From positions 1 through 51,317 of the IMG/VR virus record IMGVR_UViG_3300008113_008399: a stretch of 51,317 nt of DNA. The stretch is one strand, 5' to 3'. The DNA comes from a virus. Under the pieces are notes generated by a model. The model saw only the letters and a list, made by a program, of their open reading frames with translations, was not told the origin of the DNA and searched no databases. Position numbers and translations under genes: made by a program. Shown piece after piece: positions 34,418-39,199 of this stretch; the stretch's first letter is position 1; each line of letters opens with the position of its first letter.

Positions 34418-34762
34418 ATGAAAAACTACTAGATTAACAAATTAATCATCGTAACCAGAAAGGACTTAGCACCAGGTTACCAAATTGCTCAAGCGAGTCA
34501 CGCTTTAGCGCAATTCATGCTTGACTATCCTGATCAAGCTAATCAATGGAACAATAACTATCTTATCTGTTTGTCCGTTGAAAACGAAAATCAATTAAAA
34601 ACTTTACTGGAAAAGATGTGTATGCATGACATACCCATATCTTATTTTCTCGAACCAGATCTTGGTAACGAGATGACAGCTATTGCTTTTCAAGGAAGTG
34701 AAAAGGCGAGTAAATTAACTTCGTCTATACCATTGGCATTAAAATCTTATAATAAACAATAA
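34418..34762 (+). CDS. Pth2-like peptidyl-tRNA hydrolase with in-frame TAG at codon 5
   Basis: From ATG 34418 the frame reads M-K-N-Y-TAG-I-N-K-LIIVTRKDLAPGYQIAQASH and continues to TAA 34762 (114 residues if TAG is decoded). The LIIVTRKDLxxGxxxAQxxHA block is the conserved Pth2 N-terminus, and the later LSVENENQLKTLL and EPDLGNEMTAIAF match the rest of the fold. The TAG is at 34430-34432. Starting at the next ATG (34517) would delete the conserved first strand and helix. Pth2 enzymes free tRNA from dropped-off peptidyl-tRNA. A tRNA with anticodon CUA lies 0.9 kb downstream. An ATT directly after the TAG could be a rare start. Amber readthrough is the favoured view. Confidence 0.78.
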
Positions 34763-34772
34763 ATCAACGATT

Positions 34773-35030
34773 ATGAAGTAGATTACAAAAAAACCAGAAG
34801 AGATCGTGTTTCACTTTAATAAGAAACATCTCGAAACCCCAACAATCCCCATGTGGGTTGTGAAGTGTCGTGGCGACACCTATTATGTTAACCATATTGA
34901 TGTATCCCCTGGTGTGGGGTTCTCAACAAAGGAAACTCCTGATAACCCTCATACTAAAGGGAGTATAAAATTCAAGGCCAACTTGATGATTGAGGAACAA
35001 AATAACATAATTAACGCTAAAATTTATTAA
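34773..35030 (+). CDS. Hypothetical protein with in-frame TAG at codon 3
   Basis: From ATG 34773 the frame reads M-K-TAG-I-T-K-K-PEEIVFHFNKKHLETP and runs to TAA 35030 (85 residues with TAG decoded). TAG is at 34779-34781. The rest is beta-like (IPMWVVKCRGDTYYVNHIDV, GSIKFKANLMIEEQ). The only later start candidates are GTG 34806 or ATG 34850. As in the preceding gene, the amber is followed by ATTA, so both share the heptamer TAGATTA. The function is not recognised. The gene is 10 bp after the pth2-like gene and 2 bp before the next, so the three form an operon. Confidence 0.65.
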
Positions 35031-35032
35031 AA

Positions 35033-35377
35033 ATGAAAAACACAAAACACAACCCAACAATGATGATTAAATCAGCTTTCTCAAATAAACTTCACAAAAT
35101 ACTAGGTGAATGCATCGAACACAAACGCTATTCAAGAGAATGGTATGATTGTAAAAGAGTAAAAACCAAATTGACTGATGAGGATAAAATTAAACTTTTT
35201 GATGAGATCAAAACCATCTATGAAGAAACTTCTCAAGAACTGAGAAATTATTTTCAGGATAGAAATCTTAAGAAAAGAGTTGAAAAAGAACGAGTTAAGA
35301 GAGGTTATACTCCAAAAAAGAAGACAAAAAAAGAGGATTATGAAAAAAATCTTAAAGAAAATTTGGATAGTAAATAA
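35033..35377 (+). CDS. Basic hypothetical protein, 114 aa
   Basis: Not recognised. Lys/Arg-rich and helical throughout: MIKSAFSNKLHKILGECIEH, LTDEDKIKLFDEIKTIYEE, then a strongly basic tail (RVEKERVKRGYTPKKKTKKE). Probably binds nucleic acid (inference from composition). It has no in-frame TAG. It ends just where the tRNA-array promoter begins, so the -33 box of that promoter lies inside its last codons. Confidence 0.65.
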   Translation: MKNTKHNPTMMIKSAFSNKLHKILGECIEHKRYSREWYDCKRVKTKLTDEDKIKLFDEIKTIYEETSQELRNYFQDRNLKKRVEKERVKRGYTPKKKTKKEDYEKNLKENLDSK

Positions 35378-35393
35378 ATTTGTCCTAGTTTTG
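35362..35393 (+). promoter_or_regulatory. Bacteroidetes-type promoter of the tRNA array
   Basis: TTTG (35362-35365), 20 bp, TAGTTTTG (35386-35393). A perfect consensus match, 30 bp before the first tRNA-like locus. A hairpin TTGAGT / ACTCAA (35403-35419) follows. Confidence 0.75.
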
Positions 35394-35422
35394 TAGTCCA
35401 GTTGAGTTAAAGACTCAATGGA

Positions 35423-35563
35423 TGTTGTGTGACGAAATTGGTATACGTGCTGGTCAGTACCCAAAAGAGTGTAGAATGGGGGAAACTGGCGGACATACTA
35501 CAGACACGAGTAGTAGGAGATTAGGTCTTTAAATCCATGTGGGTTCGAATCCCACCACAACAG
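35423..35563 (+). ncRNA. Irregular tRNA-like locus with two D-arm-like segments
   Basis: The ends pair as an acceptor stem (TGTTGTG 35423-35429 with CACAACA 35556-35562) and a good T-arm is present (GTGGG TTCGAAT CCCAC). The span is 141 nt, about 55 more than a class II tRNA. It contains two D-arm-like stretches, GACGAAATTGGTATACGT and GGGGAAACTGGCGGACAT. A 6-bp stem TACTAC / GTAGTA encloses an 8-nt loop. I cannot assign an anticodon. It may be a tRNA-Leu-type gene with an insertion or a duplicated 5' half. Confidence 0.4.
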
Positions 35564-35567
35564 CGCA

Positions 35568-35626
35568 CCAACATAAGGTTGGAACCTCAAGGCTACGTAG
35601 AGGATAATGGTTAACGTAGCAAATGG
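35568..35626 (+). ncRNA. Structured RNA segment with interleaved stems
   Basis: A hairpin CCAAC ATAA GGTTGG is followed by two interleaved pairings: CCTC with GAGG, and GCTACGT with ACGTAGC. Their order a-b-a'-b' is that of an H-type pseudoknot. It directly precedes a second irregular tRNA-like sequence and lies in the tRNA transcript. Confidence 0.4.
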
Positions 35627-35628
35627 TT

Positions 35629-35699
35629 GGATGACCGAGAGAATAGGTAAAAATCCGCAAGATTTTTTACGGTGGTTTGAATCCATCTCCAACCTCTAA
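35629..35699 (+). tRNA. Degenerate or unusual tRNA-like sequence (anticodon uncertain)
   Basis: Acceptor arms GGTTGGA / TCCAACC, D-stem ACC / GGT, and T-arm GGTGG TTTGAAT CCATC are all formed. The anticodon arm is AAAAT CCGCAAG ATTTT, which would give GCA but has C instead of the invariant U33. A proper tRNA-Cys(GCA) exists at 36312, so this may be a pseudo-tRNA or have another role. Confidence 0.45.
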
Positions 35700-35702
35700 A
35701 AT

Positions 35703-35777
35703 GGCTCTATGGTGTAGCGGCAACATAGGAGACTCTAAATCTCACAGTCACGGGTTCGAACCCCGTTAGGGCCACCA
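35703..35777 (+). tRNA. tRNA with anticodon CUA (amber suppressor), CCA encoded
   Basis: All stems form: acceptor GGCTCTA / TAGGGCC, D-arm GTGT / ACAT, T-arm ACGGG TTCGAAC CCCGT. The anticodon arm is GGAGA CTCTAAA TCTCA, with U33, anticodon CUA at 35735-35737, A37, and one G-A mismatch at the top of the stem. The discriminator is A and CCA is encoded. The D-arm (TGGTGTAGCGGCAACA) closely matches the tRNA-Gln of this array (TGGTGTAATGGCAGCA), so glutamine is the likeliest amino acid. It would decode UAG, which is nearly unused as a stop here and occurs in frame in two genes just upstream. Confidence 0.88.
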
Positions 35778-35811
35778 AAAAATAAAAAAAATAAAATTTT
35801 TTTGAAAAAAC

Positions 35812-35842
35812 TTGTTTTTTTCAGAAACTTTGCTTAATTTTG
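35812..35842 (+). promoter_or_regulatory. Bacteroidetes-type promoter inside the tRNA array
   Basis: TTG (35812-35814), 20 bp, TAATTTTG (35835-35842), 25 bp before a 32-codon ORF. Confidence 0.72.
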
Positions 35843-35867
35843 TACTAATTATAACAATAACATAAAA

Positions 35868-35966
35868 ATGAAAAATATGAACCTTCATATCGCAGTGATT
35901 AAACCGATGGCAGTGTGCCAGTGGTATCCTCGTGCCGTATCAGGTTCAGACCAAGTATTTTCATGA
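35868..35966 (+). CDS. 32-residue ORF in its own small transcription unit
   Basis: The frame starts MKNMNLHIAVIKPMAVCQWY, continues PRAVSGSDQVFS and stops at TGA 35966. It has a well-placed promoter 25 bp upstream and a strong terminator 35 bp downstream, within the tRNA array. It may encode a real small protein, or be a leader peptide whose translation controls readthrough of the terminator into the downstream tRNAs. No family recognised. Confidence 0.5.
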   Translation: MKNMNLHIAVIKPMAVCQWYPRAVSGSDQVFS

Positions 35967-36000
35967 TGTTATAGAAATAAAACTAAAACTAAGAAAACAC

Positions 36001-36035
36001 AAAGCCCTGAACCTACAAGTTCAGGGTTTTTTTTT
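36001..36035 (+). terminator. Intrinsic terminator inside the tRNA array
   Basis: Stem CCCTGAAC / GTTCAGGG with loop CTACAA and a run of nine T, flanked by AAAG. It separates the CUA tRNA from the remaining tRNAs, so readthrough or an unseen promoter is needed for the latter. Confidence 0.88.
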
Positions 36036-36068
36036 GTAGTTCTTTGACGTATTGGTAATTTTAAAAAT

Positions 36069-36143
36069 AGTGTAGTTGGCCAATTGGTAGGCCGCCTCAT
36101 TTGGGATGAGGACATAGTGCAGGTTCGAGTCCTGTCTACGCTA
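36069..36143 (+). tRNA. tRNA-Pro (UGG)
   Basis: Acceptor AGTGTAG / CTACGCT, anticodon arm CCTCA TTTGGGA TGAGG, T-arm ending CCTGT. Discriminator A. CCA not encoded. Confidence 0.85.
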
Positions 36144-36150
36144 CTTAATT

Positions 36151-36226
36151 CAGGATATGGGGGAGTCAGGTCGTCCCTACCTGCCTTGGACGCAGGGGAT
36201 CGCTGGTTCGAATCCAGCTATCCTGA
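36151..36226 (+). tRNA. tRNA-Pro (UGG), second copy of different sequence
   Basis: Acceptor CAGGATA / TATCCTG, anticodon arm CCTGC CTTGGAC GCAGG, T-arm GCTGG TTCGAAT CCAGC. Same anticodon as the preceding tRNA but a clearly different body, so it is not a recent duplicate. Confidence 0.78.
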
Positions 36227-36232
36227 CACAAT

Positions 36233-36306
36233 GTCTTCGTAGCTCAGTTGGTTAGAGCACCTCACTTTTAATGAGGGAGTCACAGGTTCGAGTCCTGTCG
36301 GGGACA
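36233..36306 (+). tRNA. tRNA-Lys (UUU)
   Basis: Acceptor GTCTTCG / CGGGGAC, anticodon arm CCTCA CTTTTAA TGAGG, T-arm ACAGG TTCGAGT CCTGT. Confidence 0.9.
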
Positions 36307-36311
36307 CAAAC

Positions 36312-36381
36312 GTATAAGTTGATCGTGGTGGTCGGTTGGTCTGCAAAACCAACGGTGTTGGTTCGATTCCAACCTTATACT
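36312..36381 (+). tRNA. tRNA-Cys (GCA)
   Basis: Acceptor GTATAAG / CTTATAC, anticodon arm TTGGT CTGCAAA ACCAA, discriminator U as expected for Cys. Confidence 0.88.
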
Positions 36382-36389
36382 CAAATATA

Positions 36390-36462
36390 CACGGATATGG
36401 TGAAATGGTATCATAATGGTCTCCAAAACCACAGTTCAGGGTTCGAATCCTTGTATCCGTGC
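36390..36462 (+). tRNA. tRNA-Trp (CCA)
   Basis: Acceptor CACGGAT / ATCCGTG, anticodon loop CTCCAAA. The discriminator position is C rather than the usual G. Confidence 0.85.
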
Positions 36463-36467
36463 TAAAT

Positions 36468-36547
36468 GCCCTTGTAGGCGAATGGTATAGCCGCTGGTCT
36501 TAGAAACCAGAGCGAAAGCATTGCAGGTTCGAGTCCTGCCAGGGGTA
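36468..36547 (+). tRNA. tRNA-Leu (UAG)
   Basis: Acceptor GCCCTTG / CAGGGGT, anticodon arm CTGGT CTTAGAA ACCAG, long variable arm AGCGAAAGC as in class II tRNAs. Confidence 0.87.
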
Positions 36548-36552
36548 CACAT

Positions 36553-36625
36553 GCACCTTTAGCTCAGTTGGTAGAGCGCTGCCCTTACATGGCAGATGTC
36601 ATAGGTTCGAGTCCTATAGGGTGTA
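36553..36625 (+). tRNA. tRNA-Val (UAC)
   Basis: Acceptor GCACCTT / AGGGTGT, anticodon arm CTGCC CTTACAT GGCAG, T-arm ATAGG TTCGAGT CCTAT. Confidence 0.88.
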
Positions 36626-36630
36626 CAAAG

Positions 36631-36750
36631 GTTGATCGGGGAATGATCACATCAATAGTTCGAGAGTGAATACTGACTGGTGTGATCGGAGTTTGCAGGT
36701 ATTCACCTAAGTAATGCCGATCGTAAAAGAGGATGTCCACTGAACCATCT
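36631..36750 (+). ncRNA. Candidate pseudoknotted RNA between tRNA-Val and tRNA-Tyr
   Basis: Four pairings can be read: outer GATCGG (36634-36639) with CCGATC (36717-36722); GATCACATCA (36645-36654) with TGGTGTGATC (36678-36687); GTGAATAC (36666-36673) with GTATTCAC (36699-36706); and AAAGAGGA with TCCTCTTT in the last 35 nt. The second and third are interleaved, as in an H-type pseudoknot. There is no credible ORF. T4 also has stable RNAs of unknown role in its tRNA cluster. Confidence 0.55.
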
Positions 36751-36766
36751 TCCTCTTTCCTAACTT

Positions 36767-36848
36767 GCCAGTATCGCATAGCGGCAATTGCAGCGGATTG
36801 TAAACCCGCTCTCATTCGAGTTCGGTGGTTCGAGTCCACCTGCTGGCA
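36767..36848 (+). tRNA. tRNA-Tyr (GUA)
   Basis: Acceptor GCCAGTA / TGCTGGC, anticodon loop TTGTAAA, long variable arm, T-arm GGTGG TTCGAGT CCACC. One A-C mismatch closes the anticodon stem. Confidence 0.83.
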
Positions 36849-36860
36849 CTATTTATTAAT

Positions 36861-37322
36861 ATGAGGAAACTAATATTAATGATCGTAATGGTTTTATCCA
36901 CAACGATTTGTAAATCACAAATTGTGATAGATAAAGCTGGGGATGGTTGGGATCTAAGAGCTGATAGCGCTTTGGTGATTATTAAGCAAACAGATACCAC
37001 CGCATATAAACTCGTATTACGAGTTTGTAATAAAATAACTTTTTGGTCTGGGAACTACTCAACAAACGAGGGTTCTAAAGATACAAAAGGAAGTATAATA
37101 ATATCATCGACAGATGCTAGGGCTAAATCCTTAAACAATCTAGCGGCTGTTATTGTGCACGAATCTTTACACCTTTATCTTAGATATAGGGGTGTTCAAG
37201 AATCACCAAGAGAAGAAATACTCTGTTACTCATATGAGTATGACTTCTTAAGGAAAATACCAAATGTTGAACAATATCTGTTAGACCATTGTCTAAGACA
37301 GATAAACCTTCGACAAAATTAA
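36861..37322 (+). CDS. Exported HExxH putative zinc metallopeptidase
   Basis: 153 residues starting MRKLILMIVMVLSTTICKSQ, a signal peptide. A zincin motif HESLH (H100, E101, H104) sits in a hydrophobic helix (NNLAAVIVHESLHLYLRYRG). Glu residues follow at about 118-119 and 126 that could be the third zinc ligand. The protein is very small for a metallopeptidase, with only one domain. It lies between tRNA-Tyr (12 bp before) and tRNA-Ala (1 bp after its stop), so it is embedded in the tRNA transcript. Start 36861 is chosen because it gives the signal peptide and clears the tRNA. Confidence 0.75.
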   Translation: MRKLILMIVMVLSTTICKSQIVIDKAGDGWDLRADSALVIIKQTDTTAYKLVLRVCNKITFWSGNYSTNEGSKDTKGSIIISSTDARAKSLNNLAAVIVHESLHLYLRYRGVQESPREEILCYSYEYDFLRKIPNVEQYLLDHCLRQINLRQN

Positions 37323-37323
37323 T

Positions 37324-37396
37324 GGGGTTATAGCTCAATTGGCTGAGCGCTTCCCTTGCAAGGAAGAGGATGTGGGTTCGAGTCCCATTAGCTCCA
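37324..37396 (+). tRNA. tRNA-Ala (UGC)
   Basis: Acceptor GGGGTTA / TAGCTCC, anticodon arm CTTCC CTTGCAA GGAAG. Begins one base after the stop codon of the preceding gene. Confidence 0.88.
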
Positions 37397-37402
37397 CTAT
37401 AT

Positions 37403-37476
37403 TGTCCTTTGGTGTAATGGCAGCACATCTGGTTTTGAGCCAGAGAATTCAGGTTCGAGTCCTGAAGGGACAACCA
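37403..37476 (+). tRNA. tRNA-Gln (UUG), CCA encoded
   Basis: Acceptor TGTCCTT / AGGGACA, anticodon arm TCTGG TTTTGAG CCAGA, discriminator A then CCA. Its D-arm is nearly that of the CUA tRNA. Confidence 0.88.
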
Positions 37477-37479
37477 AAT

Positions 37480-37554
37480 GGCGAGATAGCTCAGAGGAAG
37501 AGCATTCGGCTCATATCCGAAAGGTCGGGATTTCGAAATTCCCTCTCGCTACCA
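37480..37554 (+). tRNA. tRNA-Met (CAU), CCA encoded
   Basis: Acceptor GGCGAGA / TCTCGCT, anticodon arm TTCGG CTCATAT CCGAA. Could be elongator Met or lysidine-modified Ile, which cannot be told from this sequence. Confidence 0.82.
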
Positions 37555-37559
37555 TACAT

Positions 37560-37633
37560 GGTGTCTGTAGCTCAATCGGGAGAGCACTTGATTGTGATTC
37601 AAGAGGTAGTGGGATCGAAACCCACCAGTCACC
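37560..37633 (+). tRNA. tRNA-His (GUG)
   Basis: Extra 5' G opposite C73 as required for His. Anticodon arm CTTGA TTGTGAT TCAAG. One T-T mismatch in the acceptor stem (GTGTCTG / CAGTCAC). Confidence 0.83.
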
Positions 37634-37638
37634 CAAAA

Positions 37639-37749
37639 TAGGTTACCCCGTTTGTTCCGTCAGGGGTTATAAAATAGATATCAGTTAACGGAACCCATGA
37701 TGGAGACCCTGCCAAGAAAGTGGGTGAAAGATATTGTAACAATGACCTA
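37639..37749 (+). ncRNA. Candidate pseudoknotted RNA between tRNA-His and tRNA-Arg
   Basis: Outer TAGGT (37639-37643) pairs with ACCTA (37745-37749). GTTCCGT (37654-37660) pairs with ACGGAAC (37688-37694). CAGGG (37661-37665) pairs with CCCTG (37707-37711), interleaved with the former. ACCCA (37693-37697) pairs with TGGGT (37721-37725) and partly competes. No ORF is visible. Confidence 0.5.
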
Positions 37750-37755
37750 TTATTT

Positions 37756-37829
37756 GCCTTCATAGCTCAATGGATTAGAGCGTTTCGCTACGAACGAAAA
37801 GGTTGGGAGTTCGAGTCTCTCTGAAGGTA
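37756..37829 (+). tRNA. tRNA-Arg (ACG)
   Basis: Acceptor GCCTTCA / TGAAGGT, anticodon arm TTTCG CTACGAA CGAAA. A34 is expected to be modified to inosine. Confidence 0.86.
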
Positions 37830-37889
37830 CAATAAACCTGTTTTTGTAACGATAAACCAAACAAGTTTATTGAGCAAAATCTAATTTAT

Positions 37890-37963
37890 CGTCCTGTAGC
37901 TCAGTTGGTTAGAGCGTCTGCCTGATACGCAGAAGGCCGCTGGTTCGAGTCCAGCTAGGACGA
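37890..37963 (+). tRNA. tRNA-Ile (GAU)
   Basis: Acceptor CGTCCTG / TAGGACG, anticodon arm TCTGC CTGATAC GCAGA, T-arm GCTGG TTCGAGT CCAGC. Last tRNA of the array. A hairpin AATAAAC / GTTTATT precedes it. Confidence 0.9.
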
Positions 37964-38009
37964 CTCAATATTTTAATTACCAGTACTGTCTTTTTTTCGT
38001 TTATAAAAG

Positions 38010-38016
38010 TATTTAT
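38010..38016 (+). promoter_or_regulatory. TATTTAT element
   Basis: AGTATTTATAATAAAAG, 13 bp before ATG 38030. Likely start of the 38030-40960 operon. Confidence 0.5.
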
Positions 38017-38029
38017 AATAAAAGCTTTT

Positions 38030-38920
38030 ATGAAAAAAATTACCTTAAACGAAGAACTTACCAGAATGCAAGAAATGATGGGTGTTAAGCATACTAGCCC
38101 AAGTGGTAAGGTTACAAATATGTCACCAGAAGATGATGACTATGAAATTAATTATGGTAAAGATGCCATAAAAGAACTTTCTCCTTCAGACATAGTTGGT
38201 TCAATGAGAGAAGAAGAGACTGATGAAAATACGGAAGTCCTTAATAAATTCAAAGACCAATACGGAGACAAAAAAGGTGAAAAAATTTATTACGCAACTG
38301 CTAATAGTCAGGATAGAGATCCAGAAACTTTTGAAAAGAATGAAGAGTCTGCAATTGGTGGATGGGATCTTGCTATGGAAGAAGACGCTAGAGTTGATTC
38401 TGATAATAGGGTTGATTATCTTGCAAATGCGTTAGAACATATTTGGAATATGGGTAGTGGTAAAAATGATATTGATTTCAAATCAGTCGCCCAATCACTT
38501 TGTGATGATATGTTCGGAGAACCAGAAGAAAATACAGATGAAATTCCAGGTTTTGAGGGTACCAAAGACGCTTTAGATGATTTAAGTATCAGAGAAGAAG
38601 AAAAATCTTTCATGGAAACAAGAGGTGGTGCAGAAGGTCCAGTTTATGAAAATGAAGAAATGGGTGAGGGTAAAAAATTTCAACAAGAAACGTATTTTGA
38701 AACACAAGCTGGTGCTTTAGAATCGGCTAAAGAATACGCAGCTCAAAAAGGCTATGTTGCTAACTTTGAAAGTATAACACCACAACATGTTGCTTATGGT
38801 CAAACCGTTAGTTACAGCGTTGAATTAATGAAGGATGGTATGCCAGTTAAAAAAATGTTACAGATATCTTTATATAGAATGGAATCTGGTAGGTATGAGC
38901 TAACGAATTATATTAACTAA
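38030..38920 (+). CDS. Leader-bearing virion protein candidate, 296 aa
   Basis: It begins MKKITLNEELTRMQEMMGVK, the shared leader, but with GVKH in place of GLNE, so cleavage may differ. The middle is acidic and disordered-like with helices (DALDDLSIREEEKSFMET). The C-terminal about 80 residues (TQAGALESAKEYAAQKGYVA, SYSVELMKDGMPVKKMLQIS, RYELTNYIN) form a conserved-looking alpha/beta domain that I have seen in T4-like phage proteins without known function. Probably packaged or head-associated (inference). First gene of a (+) operon with 38922, 39200 and 40427. Confidence 0.72.
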   Translation: MKKITLNEELTRMQEMMGVKHTSPSGKVTNMSPEDDDYEINYGKDAIKELSPSDIVGSMREEETDENTEVLNKFKDQYGDKKGEKIYYATANSQDRDPETFEKNEESAIGGWDLAMEEDARVDSDNRVDYLANALEHIWNMGSGKNDIDFKSVAQSLCDDMFGEPEENTDEIPGFEGTKDALDDLSIREEEKSFMETRGGAEGPVYENEEMGEGKKFQQETYFETQAGALESAKEYAAQKGYVANFESITPQHVAYGQTVSYSVELMKDGMPVKKMLQISLYRMESGRYELTNYIN

Positions 38921-38921
38921 A

Positions 38922-39188
38922 ATGAAAGAGTTTATCCGTTTATACATAATACCCTTTTTGGTTTTGATGATATTCCAATGCGGCTTTGTATACGGTATTT
39001 TAGCCCTTACTATCGGTAAAGTAAATCCGTTAGATTGGCACCCAGTAATTTACACCTTATTTTTTGAGTTTGTTTTACTAATAAGTTATACAAGTTATAG
39101 GGCTTTAAGCGATGACGATAAATTTTTTGATATAGAAAGTACTTATTTTAATTATAAACACGAAGAAGAAAATAAAAACAACAATTAA
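38922..39188 (+). CDS. Two-TM membrane protein, 88 aa
   Basis: Two hydrophobic segments are visible: YIIPFLVLMIFQCGFVYGIL and VIYTLFFEFVLLISYTSY, followed by a charged cytoplasmic-type tail (DDDKFFDIES, HEEENKNNN). No signal peptidase site. Size and topology would allow a holin or a superinfection-exclusion protein, but nothing specific identifies either. It begins one base after the previous stop and is 11 bp from the next gene. Confidence 0.65.
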   Translation: MKEFIRLYIIPFLVLMIFQCGFVYGILALTIGKVNPLDWHPVIYTLFFEFVLLISYTSYRALSDDDKFFDIESTYFNYKHEEENKNNN

Positions 39189-39199
39189 ATAAAACAACA

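Noticed and set aside
35868-36102. Readthrough of the TGA of the 32-codon ORF as a recoded codon
   Set aside because: Extension would run into the terminator hairpin and give a low-complexity tail. TGA is used as a stop elsewhere in the window.
36271-37641. Short open frames of 60-100 codons across the tRNA array on both strands
   Set aside because: They run through several well-formed tRNA genes and have no start signals. The tRNAs explain the sequence.
35378-37963. Integration site or attachment sequence at the tRNA cluster
   Set aside because: No integrase, no duplicated tRNA 3' end at a distance and no direct repeats were seen. The cluster looks like a lytic-phage tRNA array.
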